Shown: positions 40,609 through 49,477 of the stretch, in pieces | How positions within the stretch are numbered: the first letter of the stretch is position 1 | How the letters are laid out: each line of letters starts with the position of its first letter | Origin: Actinomycetospora chiangmaiensis DSM 45062 | Lineage (GTDB): Bacteria; Actinomycetota; Actinomycetes; Mycobacteriales; Pseudonocardiaceae | Direction of reading: 5' to 3' | Length of the DNA: 64,000 nt | NCBI RefSeq assembly: GCF_000379625.1 | Contig: NZ_KB903243.1 | Location: 186,105-250,104, forward strand | Program-made: the position numbers and the translations under genes | Notes under the pieces: model-generated | The model's database searches: none | Seen by the model: only the letters and a program-made list of their open reading frames with translations | What the model was told of the DNA's origin: nothing

Positions 40609-40617
40609 CTAACCTGA
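40599..40617 (-). promoter_or_regulatory. DtxR/IdeR-type iron box
   Basis: On the minus strand TCAGGTTAGGCTAGGCTCA matches the IdeR/DtxR consensus TTAGGTTAGGCTAACCTAA at 15 of 19 positions. It overlaps the WYL stop codon (40609-40611) and faces the 40224-40590 interval. No recognised iron gene lies downstream, which is odd. IdeR binding is inferred. Confidence 0.55.
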
Positions 40618-41607
40618 GCGCGGCGCACCACCCCGCACCGGGGAATCGGCTGCGGCGGCACACCGCTCCCCCATCTCGCGCAGGGCCGTGCCCAGTTCCG
40701 CGGGCTCCTCCACCTCGAACGCGAGCCCCAGCGCCGCCAGCGTCACGGCGACCCCCTGCACGTCGTCGCCGGCCAGGCGGACCCGGCAGGTGCCGTCGCC
40801 GAGGTCGTCGAGCCCCACCTGGTCGGTCCAGATGCGCGCCCGCACCTCGTCGACGCCCGCGTGCACCCGGGCCCGACACCGCACGGGGCGGACGTCGCGC
40901 ACCTTGGACGCGACGTACTCGGCCGGGTCCCCGCCGGGGACGTCGCGCGGGGTGAACCGGGGGCCCGTGGCGAGTCCGTCCGGGGCGACCCGCGGGACGA
41001 TCCGGTCGAGGCGCAGCGTGCGCCAGTCGTCGCGGCCGAGGTCGTAGGCGAGCAGGTACCAGCGCCGCCCCCAGACGACGAGGTGGTGCGGCTCGACCCG
41101 CCGGCGCGACCCCGTCCCGTCGTGGGCGGTGTAGTCGAGCTCGAGCACCCGCCGGTCGCGGCAGGCCCCGCCCACCGCGACGAGCGTCGCCGGGTCGACC
41201 GAGGGCACCGGCCGCAGCGGCGCCACCGTGGACACCCCGATCGCCGACACCCGCCGCCGCAACCGGTCCGGCAGGATCCGTTCCAGCTTCACCAGCGCGC
41301 CGACCGCGGTCTCCGAGAGTCCCGCGATCCCGGCCCCGCCCGCCGTCTGCAGGCTCACCGCGACGGCGACCGCCTCCTCGTCGTCGAGGAGCAGCGGCGG
41401 CAGCGCGGCCCCGGCGCCCAGGCGGTAGCCGCCCGTCGGGCCGAGGTCGACCTCCACCGGGTAGTCGAGGGCGCGCAGCTTCTCCACGTCCCGGCGCACG
41501 GTGCGCACCGAGATGCCGAGCCGCCCCGCGAGTTCGGGTCCCGACCACTCGGGGCGGGTCTGGAGCAGCGAGAGCAGGCGCAACAGCCGGGCGGAGGTCT
41601 CGAGCAC
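40609..41607 (-). CDS. WYL-domain helix-turn-helix regulator
   Basis: A 332-residue regulator: winged HTH at residues 1-60 (ARLLRLLSLLQTRPEWSGPELAGRLGISVRTVRRDVEKLRAL), then a WYL domain (about 135-220) with YTAHDGTGSRRRVEPHHLVVWGRRWYLLAYDLGRDDWRTLRLDRI, and a C-terminal WCX extension. WYL domains bind nucleic acid or small ligands. The start is GTG 41607, before the conserved HTH; the longer frame adds an Arg-rich stretch. Targets are unknown. Confidence 0.88.
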   Translation of the reverse strand: MLETSARLLRLLSLLQTRPEWSGPELAGRLGISVRTVRRDVEKLRALDYPVEVDLGPTGGYRLGAGAALPPLLLDDEEAVAVAVSLQTAGGAGIAGLSETAVGALVKLERILPDRLRRRVSAIGVSTVAPLRPVPSVDPATLVAVGGACRDRRVLELDYTAHDGTGSRRRVEPHHLVVWGRRWYLLAYDLGRDDWRTLRLDRIVPRVAPDGLATGPRFTPRDVPGGDPAEYVASKVRDVRPVRCRARVHAGVDEVRARIWTDQVGLDDLGDGTCRVRLAGDDVQGVAVTLAALGLAFEVEEPAELGTALREMGERCAAAADSPVRGGAPRSG

Positions 41608-41749
41608 GCTCCGATCGTGCCGCAGGAGGCGGTCGGGAACCGTCCGCCTCGAACCCGGCGCCCACCGGCGCACGATCGTGGACCGTCAGCGGAGCCCGGG
41701 CCGCGTCATGATCGGGGACCGGTCATCCGTACCCGTACGATCAGCGGTG

Positions 41750-41986
41750 ATGGCCAGGCCCCTGACGACCCCGCCCACCCCGCGCTACCGCTTCGAGCGG
41801 GAGTCCCGCTACCTCGTGACCGTGATCGCCGACGACGGCGAGCGCCTCGACCACCGGCTCGACGCCTACCAGGGCTGGCTCGCCGGCCCCGACGGCATCC
41901 GTCACCGGTTCGGGACCGCCCGGCGCACCCGCACCGAGATCCCCGACCACCGCATCGCCGCCATGGTCGGCCCGCTGTCGGGCTGA
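41750..41986 (+). CDS. Hypothetical small protein
   Basis: A 78-residue cytosolic protein (ATG 41750; GTG 41747 is also in frame) of unknown family. It has PRYRFERESRYLVTVIADDGERLDHRLDAYQGWLAGPDGIRHRFGTARRTRTEIPDHRI, charged and compact, without signal or membrane segment. A clean hairpin terminator follows at 42002-42038, which supports expression. Confidence 0.55.
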   Translation: MARPLTTPPTPRYRFERESRYLVTVIADDGERLDHRLDAYQGWLAGPDGIRHRFGTARRTRTEIPDHRIAAMVGPLSG

Positions 41987-42001
41987 CCGGGGCGACCCCC
42001 A

Positions 42002-42038
42002 GGAGCACGCCCGGACCCTGCCCGGTCGGGCGTGCTCC
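42002..42038 (+). terminator. Hairpin terminator after the 78-residue gene
   Basis: GGAGCACGCCCG (42002-42013) pairs perfectly with CGGGCGTGCTCC (42027-42038), 13-nt loop, starting 16 bp past the stop. Confidence 0.65.
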
Positions 42039-42150
42039 CGCCGCTCGCGGGCTCTCCCCGCGACGTCCTCGGTCCGCCACTCCGGTCGCTGCGCGATGCC
42101 GCCGCCTCCGACTCGGCGGTTCGCGTCCTGCACCGGGCGTCGGACCCGAC

Positions 42151-42753
42151 TCAGCTGACGAGCCCGCAGCGGAAGCCCTGGGCCACCGCCTGCGCGCGGT
42201 CCGAGGCCGAGAGCTTGCGGAAGAGCCGACGGGCGTGGGTCTTGACGGTGTCCTCGGACAGGTAGAGCTCGCGGCCGATCTGGCCGTTGCTCTTGCCCTG
42301 GCTCATCCCGCGGAGCACCTGCATCTCGCGCTCGGTGAGGTTGACGCCCGCACCCGGCTCCGCGGACTGGCGCTGCGCCGGGAAGACGTCGCCCATCGTC
42401 GTCGACGCGAGGGCGGCGACGAGCTCGGGGCGCGAGGCGTCCCAGCGCAGGTAGCCGCGGGCCCCGCCCGCGATGGCGGCGGCGATGCTGCCGGCGTCGT
42501 CCGGGGCGCCGAAGACGATGACGTTGGCCTGGTGGTGGGCCGTCACGAGCCGCCGGGTGGCCTCGGCGCCCGAGCTGACCGCCCGCTGCGTGCCGATGAA
42601 GACCACGTCGACCGGCTGCCGGGCGTAGCGCGCGAGCAGGTCCTCCGGGGTGGCGACGCAGTCGATGCGCTGCACTCCCGGCACGGCGGACATGACACGG
42701 GTCAGGCCCTCGCGGACACTGCGCCGGTCGTCGCAGATCAGAACCGTCCTCAT
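42151..42753 (-). CDS. Atypical NarL/LuxR-type response regulator lacking the phosphoacceptor
   Basis: A 200-residue regulator with a receiver domain (1-120) and a LuxR HTH (about 135-198: LTEREMQVLRGMSQGKSNGQIGRELYLSEDTVKTHARRLFRKL). The acidic pair D8/D9 is present, but the phosphoacceptor position is G54 (DVVFIGTQRA), the Thr/Ser position is G82 and the conserved Lys is W104. It therefore cannot be a normal phosphorelay target, like BldM/WhiI-type atypical regulators. There is no histidine kinase nearby. The start is ATG 42753. It is divergent from aroQ. Confidence 0.88.
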   Translation of the reverse strand: MRTVLICDDRRSVREGLTRVMSAVPGVQRIDCVATPEDLLARYARQPVDVVFIGTQRAVSSGAEATRRLVTAHHQANVIVFGAPDDAGSIAAAIAGGARGYLRWDASRPELVAALASTTMGDVFPAQRQSAEPGAGVNLTEREMQVLRGMSQGKSNGQIGRELYLSEDTVKTHARRLFRKLSASDRAQAVAQGFRCGLVS

Positions 42754-42893
42754 ACAGACTCCGTCTCGGTGTGTGCCTCGTAGCGGCGAACCGCCCTCGG
42801 TGGGCGCTGTCCTCATATCGGCGTCCCCACCCGGGACCTTGACCCTCGAATCACACCGCTGTTGTTATCTCCGAGTGATCGTCTGGAGCGTTC

Positions 42894-43352
42894 GTGTCGC
42901 AGAATCGTGAAGCGCAAGGTCCGCGTCGGGTACTCCTGCTGCACGGACCCAATCTCAACCTGCTCGGGCGACGCGAGCCCGGCATCTACGGGTCCGAGAC
43001 CCTCGCCGACGTCGACGACCGCGTCCGTGCCCTCGGCACCGAGCTCGGCCTCGACGTCGACGCCCGGCAGAGCAACCACGAGGGCGTGCTGATCGACGCC
43101 GTCCACGAGGCCATGACCGACTTCGTGGGCGTCGTCATCAACCCCGGGGCCTACACCCACACCTCGGTGGCGATCCGCGACGCGCTCGCGGCGATCCCGG
43201 TGCCGATCGTCGAGGTGCACATCTCGAACGTGCACACCCGCGAGCCGTTCCGGCACCACTCCTACGTCTCCCCGGTGGCGACCGCGGTGATCGCCGGAGC
43301 GGGCACGCTGGGCTACGACCTCGCGCTGCGGTTCATCGCGTCGCGGACCTGA
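42894..43352 (+). CDS. aroQ: Type II 3-dehydroquinate dehydratase
   Basis: A 152-residue dodecameric-type dehydroquinase converting 3-dehydroquinate to 3-dehydroshikimate in the shikimate pathway. Signatures are [20 protein letters not shown] (active Tyr near residue 32), [33 protein letters not shown] and [21 protein letters not shown] (active His). The start is GTG 42894. No other aro gene is adjacent. Its last 20 bp overlap the convergent hydrolase gene. Confidence 0.95.
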   Translation: MSQNREAQGPRRVLLLHGPNLNLLGRREPGIYGSETLADVDDRVRALGTELGLDVDARQSNHEGVLIDAVHEAMTDFVGVVINPGAYTHTSVAIRDALAAIPVPIVEVHISNVHTREPFRHHSYVSPVATAVIAGAGTLGYDLALRFIASRT

Positions 43353-44199
43353 GGGCGTCCAGCTCCGCCGCGAGCACGTCGGGGAACTGCAGCGGCACGA
43401 AGTGCGTGCCGGGCAGCCGGACCAGGCGCGCGTCCGGCACGGCGTCGGCGAGGGCGACCATGTCCTCGACCGGCGCCATCGTGTCGAACTCCCCCGCCAC
43501 CACCGTGGTCGGGACGCGCACGTCGTCGACCGGGATCGGCGGCTCCCTCCCGGCCGCGAGCACCATCTGCGAGAACCACGTCCAGTCGTGGTGGGAGAAC
43601 TCCCGGGCCACCTCGGCGAGGGTCTGCAGCGGCGGCGGTGCGAGCGCGGCGAGGGCGTTCGCGTCCATGGAGCGCGGGAGCAGCGAGATCAGCCCCGCCA
43701 CCGGGGGCCCGACCAGGCGCAGCGACCAGGCGCTCGCCGTCGAGATCCCGCGCGCGAGGAACTCCGGCGCCCACGACGGCCCGCTGCGGAACCCGCCGCC
43801 CGCGACCCCGCCGAGCACGAGCAGTGAGGAGACCCGCTCCGGGGCCCGCCGCGCGGCCTCGAACGCGACCGCCACCCCGACCGACCAGCCGACCACCGCG
43901 GCCGAGGAGATCCCCGCCGCGTCCATCACGGCGAACATGTCGTCGACGTGGTCGCCGATCGTGATCCGCGTCGGATCGGCCGGTCGCTCCGACCCGCCCA
44001 ACCCGCGGTGGTGCCACGTCACGGTCCGCGGTGTTCCCGACGACGGGTGGCCGTCGCCACCCAGCCACGGCCAGGCGGCCGGGGACGCCCCGAGCCCGTT
44101 GGAGATCACGACGTCGGGCCCGGGCCGACCGACGCACCCGTTGTCCCACCAGCGGATCCGGGTGCCGTCGGGCGCGACGACGTCGTCGAGCCGGGGCAT
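43333..44199 (-). CDS. Alpha/beta-fold hydrolase
   Basis: A 288-residue alpha/beta hydrolase. The oxyanion part is [28 protein letters not shown] follows, the nucleophile is in [13 protein letters not shown], the acid in [12 protein letters not shown] and the catalytic His in [12 protein letters not shown]. The N-terminal start is ATG 44199. It follows the NADH dehydrogenase gene by 17 bp on the same strand. The substrate is unknown. Confidence 0.82.
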   Translation of the reverse strand: MPRLDDVVAPDGTRIRWWDNGCVGRPGPDVVISNGLGASPAAWPWLGGDGHPSSGTPRTVTWHHRGLGGSERPADPTRITIGDHVDDMFAVMDAAGISSAAVVGWSVGVAVAFEAARRAPERVSSLLVLGGVAGGGFRSGPSWAPEFLARGISTASAWSLRLVGPPVAGLISLLPRSMDANALAALAPPPLQTLAEVAREFSHHDWTWFSQMVLAAGREPPIPVDDVRVPTTVVAGEFDTMAPVEDMVALADAVPDARLVRLPGTHFVPLQFPDVLAAELDALRSATR

Positions 44200-44216
44200 C
44201 GGGGGCACCGCGGGGA

Positions 44217-45569
44217 TCAGGACGCCCGCGCGCGGATCTCGTCGCGCGACAGGTAGGAGGTGGTCCCCTCGAACTCGTCGACCGTGGCCTTGCGGTCGGC
44301 GAGGAAGCCGATGCGGATGAAGTCGTCGCCGCCGAACAGGTGCAGGATCCAGTTCGCCACGACCCGGGCGCGCGTCCGCATGAGCGGCAGCGCGAACAGG
44401 TGGTAGCCGCGGGTGACGATCTGTGCGGGTACGCCCTTGAGCTCGAGGAAGAGCGGGTGCGCGACGGCCTGCGAGCCGCCGAGGTCCACCACCAGCCCGA
44501 GGTCGTGGTGCTTGTAGGGGGTGAGCTGCTCGCCGCGCAGCGAGGCCACCACGTTGTCGGCCGCCTTCGTGGCCATCCGCGTGGCGTGCTGGGCGGTCGG
44601 CGGGCAGATGGCGTCCGCGTCGTCCTGGGTCAGGTCCGGCACCGCGGCGCAGTCGCCGAGCGCGAACACCCCGTGGTACCCGTCGACCTGCAGGTCCGCC
44701 CCCACCTTGAGCCGCCCGCGCACGAGCTCGACGTCGAGGTTCTTCACCAACGGGCTGGAGGTGACCCCGGCGGTCCAGACGAGCGTGCGGCAGGGCACCA
44801 CCTCGCCGTCGGAGAAGGTGACCGCCTCGTCGGTGACCTCCTGGATACCGGTCTCGAGCTTGATCTCGATGCCCCGGCGCCGCAGCAGGTCGAGGGCCTG
44901 CTCGCCCAGCCGCCTGCCGAGCTCGGGCATGAGCCGCGGGGCGATGTCGACGAGCGTCCAGCGCACCATGCCCGGGTCCAGCCGCGGGAAGCGCTTGAGG
45001 GCCGCCTCGGTGAGCAGCTGCAGGCAGGCCGCGGTCTCGGTGCCGGCGTAGCCCCCGCCGACCACCACGAAGCGGCACCGGGCGGCACGCTCCGCGTCGT
45101 CGGTCGCCGCGTTGGCGAGCTCGAGCTGGGCGAGCACGTGGTCGCGCAGGTAGGCGGCCTGGGCGAGGTTCTTCATGCCGAGGGCGTGCTGCTCGAGGCC
45201 CGGGATGTCGAACTGCCGGGTGACGCTGCCCGGCGCGAGCACGAGGCGGTCGTAGGGCAGGTCGATCTCCTCGCCGGAGATCTTGCGGACCACACAGCAC
45301 TTCCGCTCGAGGTCGACCCCGACGACGGTGCCCGGTAGGCGGTGCGCGCGACGCACCGCCCGCGGCAGCGGCACGGTGACCGACTGCGCGGTGATCACGC
45401 CGGCGGCCACTTGCGGCAGCAGCGGCAGGTAGAGCATGTAGTCGTTGGGCGCGACCAGGACGACCTCGACCGAGCCGTCCGCGATCTCGGAGCGCAACAC
45501 CTTCTCCAGGCGTTTCACCGTCTCCAGACCGGCGAACCCCGCTCCGACCACCACGATCCGCTCAGCCAT
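44217..45569 (-). CDS. Type II NADH dehydrogenase (NDH-2)-like FAD oxidoreductase
   Basis: A 450-residue monotopic flavoprotein. The FAD loop is VVVGAGFAGLETVKRLEK at residues 4-21, the NADH loop VVVGGGYAGTETAACLQLL (about 165), and GVFALGDCAAVPDLTQ and QHATRMATKAADNVVASLRG match the type II NADH:quinone oxidoreductase pattern. The C-terminal amphipathic helix is GYHLFALPLMRTRARVVANWILHLF. It passes electrons from NADH to menaquinone without proton pumping. The start is ATG 45569. The electron acceptor is inferred from the family. Confidence 0.88.
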   Translation of the reverse strand: MAERIVVVGAGFAGLETVKRLEKVLRSEIADGSVEVVLVAPNDYMLYLPLLPQVAAGVITAQSVTVPLPRAVRRAHRLPGTVVGVDLERKCCVVRKISGEEIDLPYDRLVLAPGSVTRQFDIPGLEQHALGMKNLAQAAYLRDHVLAQLELANAATDDAERAARCRFVVVGGGYAGTETAACLQLLTEAALKRFPRLDPGMVRWTLVDIAPRLMPELGRRLGEQALDLLRRRGIEIKLETGIQEVTDEAVTFSDGEVVPCRTLVWTAGVTSSPLVKNLDVELVRGRLKVGADLQVDGYHGVFALGDCAAVPDLTQDDADAICPPTAQHATRMATKAADNVVASLRGEQLTPYKHHDLGLVVDLGGSQAVAHPLFLELKGVPAQIVTRGYHLFALPLMRTRARVVANWILHLFGGDDFIRIGFLADRKATVDEFEGTTSYLSRDEIRARAS

Positions 45570-45709
45570 CACAACCCTCTCCACGCCTCGTCACGCCGGC
45601 CGCGGTGCGCGACGTCCCGTCCGGTGCGGAGATGCCCCCCGAGGGCGCGGATGACACCCGGTGCCCCGATTCATCGCGCGGTACGGCCGGTACCGGATAC
45701 GGTCCGTCC

Positions 45710-46813
45710 GTGACCAGCGTGCTCTTCACCGGGTTCCCCGGGTTCCTCGGCTCCGCCCTGCTGCCGCGCACCCTGCGCCGCGACCCGGCCGCCCGCGCGG
45801 TCGCCCTCGTGCAGCAGCGCTGGCTGGGCCGGGCGCGCGAGGCGCTCGCGGAGATCGAGCGGGCCGACCCCGCGGTCGCCGGCCGCACCGACCTCGTCGT
45901 CGGGGACATCACGACGGCGGGTCTGGGGCTCGACCCCGCGGTCACCGAGCGCCTCCTCGGCGAGCAGCTCGAGATCTTCCACCTCGCAGCGGTGTACGAC
46001 CTGTCGGTCGCCCCCGAGCTGGCCTGGAAGGTCAACGTGGACGGCACCCGACACGTGGTGGACCTGGCGCGCCGGGCCGCCGACGGGGCCGGGCTTCGCC
46101 GGCTGCAGTACGTGTCGACCTGCTACGTCTCCGGCCGCTACGACGGCCTGTTCTACGAGGACGACCTGGAGCTCGGCCAGCCCTTCGCCAACCACTACGA
46201 GCACACCAAGCACGAGGCCGAGCGCGTCGTGGCGAAGGCCCGCGACGCGGGGCTGCCCGTGACGATCTACCGCCCCTCGGTGGTCGTCGGGGACTCCACC
46301 ACCGGCCACACGCAGAAGTTCGACGGCCCGTACTACGTCCTGCAGCTGCTGCTGCGGCAGGGCCCGACCGCCCTGATGCCGCTGCCGCGCGGCGCGGACC
46401 GCATCGCGTTCAACCTCGTGCCGGCGGACTTCGTGGTCGACGGTATCGCCGCGCTCGCCGGGCACGACGCCGCCGTCGGCCGCACCGTCGCGCTGGCCCA
46501 GCCGCACCCGCCCACCGTCACCGAGATGTGCGAGGTGTTCGCGGAGCGGGGCGGGAAGCGGCTGCGCGTCGTGCCGATGCCCACCGCCCTCGCGGCCTTC
46601 TCCATCGACCACGTCCCGGGGGTCGGCCGACTGTTCAAGGTGCCGTCCTCGACGCTGGACTACCTCACCCACCCCACGTACTACGACACCGCGGCGACCA
46701 CGGCGCTGCTCGCCGAGGTCGGCGTGAGCTGCCCGACCTTCGCGGAGCACGTCGGCCCGATGGTCGAGTTCTTCCGCTCCCACCCGGAGGTCGGCAGCGC
46801 CGCGATGGTCTAG
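45710..46813 (+). CDS. Extended SDR (NAD-dependent epimerase/fatty-acyl-CoA-reductase-like)
   Basis: A 367-residue extended SDR. The Rossmann loop is LFTGFPGFLGSALL at residues 5-18, GDIT follows and HLAAVYDLS is the strand-4 motif. YVSTCYVSGRYDG and the YEHTKHEAE (Y-x3-K) catalytic set are present. The C-terminal segment with IYRPSVVVGDSTTGHTQKFDGPYYVLQLLL is typical of the carboxylic/fatty-acyl reductase-like SDR subgroup. GTG 45710 was chosen because the Rossmann loop begins directly after it. It probably acts on an acyl-CoA or sterol-type substrate. Confidence 0.83.
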   Translation: MTSVLFTGFPGFLGSALLPRTLRRDPAARAVALVQQRWLGRAREALAEIERADPAVAGRTDLVVGDITTAGLGLDPAVTERLLGEQLEIFHLAAVYDLSVAPELAWKVNVDGTRHVVDLARRAADGAGLRRLQYVSTCYVSGRYDGLFYEDDLELGQPFANHYEHTKHEAERVVAKARDAGLPVTIYRPSVVVGDSTTGHTQKFDGPYYVLQLLLRQGPTALMPLPRGADRIAFNLVPADFVVDGIAALAGHDAAVGRTVALAQPHPPTVTEMCEVFAERGGKRLRVVPMPTALAAFSIDHVPGVGRLFKVPSSTLDYLTHPTYYDTAATTALLAEVGVSCPTFAEHVGPMVEFFRSHPEVGSAAMV

Positions 46814-46848
46814 GCCGGGCCCGTGAGGGCGGGCGGTAGCCTGCCGGT

Positions 46849-47700
46849 GTGCGCATCGCGCTCATCGACTCCGGTCTCGGCATGCTCCCGACGGCGGGCT
46901 GGCTGCGTCACCTGCGCCCGGACGCCCACCTGGACCTGGTGATGGACCCGGCGGGGATGCCGTGGGGCTCCCGGCCCGGCCCGTGGATCGTGGAGCGGGT
47001 CCTCACCGCCGCGCGGGCGGCCGTCGCGCGCGGCGCCGACGCGGTGGTGGTGCCGTGCAACACCGCGAGCGTCAACGCGCTCGTGCCGTTGCGCGCCGAG
47101 CTCGAGCCCGGCCGACCCGTCGTCGGGACGGTGCCGGCCATCAAGCCGGCGGCCGTGGCCGGGGAGCCGTTCGGGGTGTGGGCCACGGAGGCGACCAGCG
47201 CGAGCGCCTACCAGGCCGACCTCGTCGCGCTGTTCGCCGCGCCCGGCCAGGCGACCGCCGTGCCGTGCCCGGGGCTCGCGCGCGCCGTGGAGTGCGCCGA
47301 CCCCGACGCGATCGCGGACGCGGTGGCCGCCGGAGCGGCCCGCACCCCGGCCGGGGTGACGGGGGTCGTGCTCGGCTGCACCCACTACCCGCTGGTCTCC
47401 GACGAGATCGCCGCGGCACTGCCCGGTGTGCGGCTCTTCGACAGCGCCGGCGCGGTGGCCGGACAGACGCTGCGCCGCCTCGGCCTCGACCCGCACCCGG
47501 ACGCGGCACCCGCCGGCGTGACGGTGCTGCTCTCCGGGGAGGAGGGCCTGCTGCCCCGCACCGCGCTCGCCTACCCGGTGGGCGCGGCGCTGGCGGCGGG
47601 CGGCCCCGTGGGGGCGGACCTGCTGCCGCCGGCGGTCCGGGAGCCCGTTGCTGTGAGCAACGAGTCGTTCCCTGGTGCCCACCCGATCTCCGGTCGTTGA
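46849..47700 (+). CDS. Glutamate racemase-like protein
   Basis: A 283-residue Asp/Glu racemase family enzyme. Both catalytic cysteines are present: C70 in VVPCNTASVNAL and C177 in LGCTHYPLVSDEI, with the N-terminal DSGLG loop. Glutamate racemase makes D-glutamate for peptidoglycan. Because the active residues and length match, MurI is likely, but the DSGLGMLPTAG loop departs from the usual DSGVGGL, so a broader racemase cannot be excluded. It starts at GTG 46849, 36 bp after the extended SDR. Confidence 0.82.
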   Translation: MRIALIDSGLGMLPTAGWLRHLRPDAHLDLVMDPAGMPWGSRPGPWIVERVLTAARAAVARGADAVVVPCNTASVNALVPLRAELEPGRPVVGTVPAIKPAAVAGEPFGVWATEATSASAYQADLVALFAAPGQATAVPCPGLARAVECADPDAIADAVAAGAARTPAGVTGVVLGCTHYPLVSDEIAAALPGVRLFDSAGAVAGQTLRRLGLDPHPDAAPAGVTVLLSGEEGLLPRTALAYPVGAALAAGGPVGADLLPPAVREPVAVSNESFPGAHPISGR

Positions 47701-47708
47701 ATACGGGA

Positions 47709-47924
47709 ATGCCGCAGGCTTCCACCACCGCTCGTGACGACCAGGCCCTCCTCGTGGAGACCGAGGAGCGGCTCGTCGCCCGCTGGAGCGCCGAGGGCGT
47801 CGCGCCCGACACCGTGCGGGGCGCGGTCGCCGAGGCGTTCGACCGGCTGGCCGGCGCCCGGGTCCGCTCGTTCCTGCCGATCCTGGTGGAGCGGTCGGTG
47901 CGGCTGCGGCTGCGCGGCGCCTGA
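47709..47924 (+). CDS. Small helical protein, three-helix-bundle dimerisation type
   Basis: A 71-residue acidic helical protein (ATG 47709). It has DDQALLVETEERLVARWSAEGVAPDTVRGAVAEAFDRLAGARVRSFLPILVERSVRLRLRG, a pattern of three short helices found in small actinobacterial proteins annotated as a three-helix bundle dimerisation domain. It lies 9 bp after the racemase gene, so the two are probably cotranscribed. Function is unknown. Confidence 0.68.
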   Translation: MPQASTTARDDQALLVETEERLVARWSAEGVAPDTVRGAVAEAFDRLAGARVRSFLPILVERSVRLRLRGA

Positions 47925-47966
47925 ACACGACCGGGGCATCACCTGCGCCCCCGTAGCCTTGATCGC

Positions 47967-48761
47967 GTGAGCCGCACCCGCCGCGCGTCCGCCGCACGGC
48001 TCGTCGTCGGGACCGTCCTCTCGCTCGTCGTGGTGGCCGGCTGCGCCGGGCCGTCGTCCGGCGGACACGGCCCGTCTTCGGGGCCGACCGGCGCGGGCGT
48101 GGTGTGGCGCTCCGGGACCACGACGGACTCGGTGCTCGACTCCTACCGCGTCACGCCGTGGAACACCGACGACGCGACCGACCCCCGGGCGGTCACCTCG
48201 CCGGACCTCCCGGGCCGCGCCGCCGTCGAGTACACCGTCCCGGGCGGCGGCACCCGCAGCGAGCTGGAGCCCTCGTACCGCAGCTTCCGCCCGGGCGACG
48301 ACTACTGGTTCGGGTTCGCGGTCTACCTCCCGAAGGACTTTCCCGTGAACACCTCGGACTGGCAGGTGATCGCGCAGTGGAAGAACTCCGGCGACGGCAG
48401 CCCGCCGCTGTCGATCCAGGTGCGCGGCGGCCGGTTCGTCCTCGACGGCGGGGAGGGGATCGGCAAGCACTGGTCGCGTGACGTCGGGCCGGCCCGCGCC
48501 GGGACGCGCACCGACCTCGTCCTGCGGGTGCACTTCTCCGACGACCCGAGCGAGGGCAGCGTCGACGTGATCCAGGACGGGCGCGAGGTCGTCAGCGGCT
48601 ACCGGCCGCGGGGCGGGACCCTGTACCCCGGCGAGGCGTCGTACCTCAAGACCGGCCTGTACCGGTCCTCCGACATCGGCGACGACGGCTCGGTGTACTT
48701 CGACGACGTCGTCATCGCCACGAGCCGCGAGGCGGCGTCCTCGCTGGCCTCGAGCTCCTGA
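47967..48761 (+). CDS. Lipoprotein with heparin-lyase-like polysaccharide lyase fold
   Basis: A 264-residue lipoprotein. The signal is ARLVVGTVLSLVVVAGC, with the lipobox Cys near residue 28. The main domain has RAAVEYTVPGGGTRSELEPSYRSFRPGDDYWFGFAVYLPKDF, SDWQVIAQWKNSG and LVLRVHFSDDPSEGSVDVIQDG, a pattern of the polysaccharide lyase (heparin lyase I-type, PF14099) jelly roll. It probably degrades an extracellular polysaccharide on the cell surface. The start is GTG 47967. Confidence 0.75.
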   Translation: MSRTRRASAARLVVGTVLSLVVVAGCAGPSSGGHGPSSGPTGAGVVWRSGTTTDSVLDSYRVTPWNTDDATDPRAVTSPDLPGRAAVEYTVPGGGTRSELEPSYRSFRPGDDYWFGFAVYLPKDFPVNTSDWQVIAQWKNSGDGSPPLSIQVRGGRFVLDGGEGIGKHWSRDVGPARAGTRTDLVLRVHFSDDPSEGSVDVIQDGREVVSGYRPRGGTLYPGEASYLKTGLYRSSDIGDDGSVYFDDVVIATSREAASSLASSS

Positions 48762-48786
48762 GCGCCCGACCCCGGCCCGACCTACC

Positions 48787-48810
48787 CAGCTAGCCAGCTA
48801 GCCAGCTAGC
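48787..48810. repeat. 8-bp tandem repeat with three CTAG tetranucleotides at a convergent junction
   Basis: The unit CAGCTAGC is repeated three times in a row and includes the TAG stop codon of the minus-strand GDT1 gene (48806-48808). CTAG is usually rare in such GC-rich genomes. Confidence 0.8.
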
Positions 48811-49414
48811 GCGACACGAACGCCTCGACCGCGAGCCAGACGCCGAACACGACGAACAGCACGGCCGCCCCGATGCGGATGGCCTTCTCGGGGAGCTTCG
48901 TGCCGAGCATCCGGCCCGCCACGATGGCGAGGCCGTCGGCGATCACCATGCCGACCGTGGATCCCAGCCACACCCCGACGACACCGCCCCAGCCCTGGTA
49001 CTGCGTGGCGAGCGTGATGGTGGCGAGCATCGTCTTGTCGCCGAGCTCGGCGAGGAAGAAGGCGACCGAGGCGGCGACCACGGCCGACCCGTTCGACCGG
49101 GTGGCCCTGTCCTGCTCGTCGGCGGTGAGCTCGTCGCCGCGCAGCGTCCAGAGGCCGAACCCGAGGAAGGCGACGGCGGCGACCAGACTGATCCAGAAGG
49201 TGGGGATCGCGGCCCCGAGCAGGTAGCCGACGCCGACGGAGACGGCGTGCACCACCGCGGTGGCGACCGTGATGCCGACCAGCACCGGCAGGGCCCGGTA
49301 GCGGGTGGCGAACGTCAGCGCCATCAGCTGGGACTTGTCGCCGAGCTCCGCCACGAAGATGACGGCGAAACTGACGGCCGTGGCGGCCGGGAAGGTGGCC
49401 ACGATGGGGTCCAC
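48806..49414 (-). CDS. GDT1/TMEM165 (UPF0016) family Mn2+/Ca2+ exporter
   Basis: A 202-residue, six-helix transporter with two inverted repeats, each carrying the family E-x-G-D-K-[ST] motif: ELGDKSQLMALTFATRY (about residue 22) and ELGDKTMLATITLATQY (about 124). Bacterial members export manganese. The start is GTG 49414 with a GAGAGGA ribosome site. A yybP-ykoY manganese riboswitch lies 64 nt upstream, so expression should rise with Mn2+. The motif and riboswitch together make the role fairly secure. Confidence 0.9.
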   Translation of the reverse strand: MDPIVATFPAATAVSFAVIFVAELGDKSQLMALTFATRYRALPVLVGITVATAVVHAVSVGVGYLLGAAIPTFWISLVAAVAFLGFGLWTLRGDELTADEQDRATRSNGSAVVAASVAFFLAELGDKTMLATITLATQYQGWGGVVGVWLGSTVGMVIADGLAIVAGRMLGTKLPEKAIRIGAAVLFVVFGVWLAVEAFVSR

Positions 49415-49477
49415 GAGGGTCCTCTCGTCCGGTCGGCCGGGCCGAGGACGTCTCCGGCCCGACCCGTGCGTACAACG

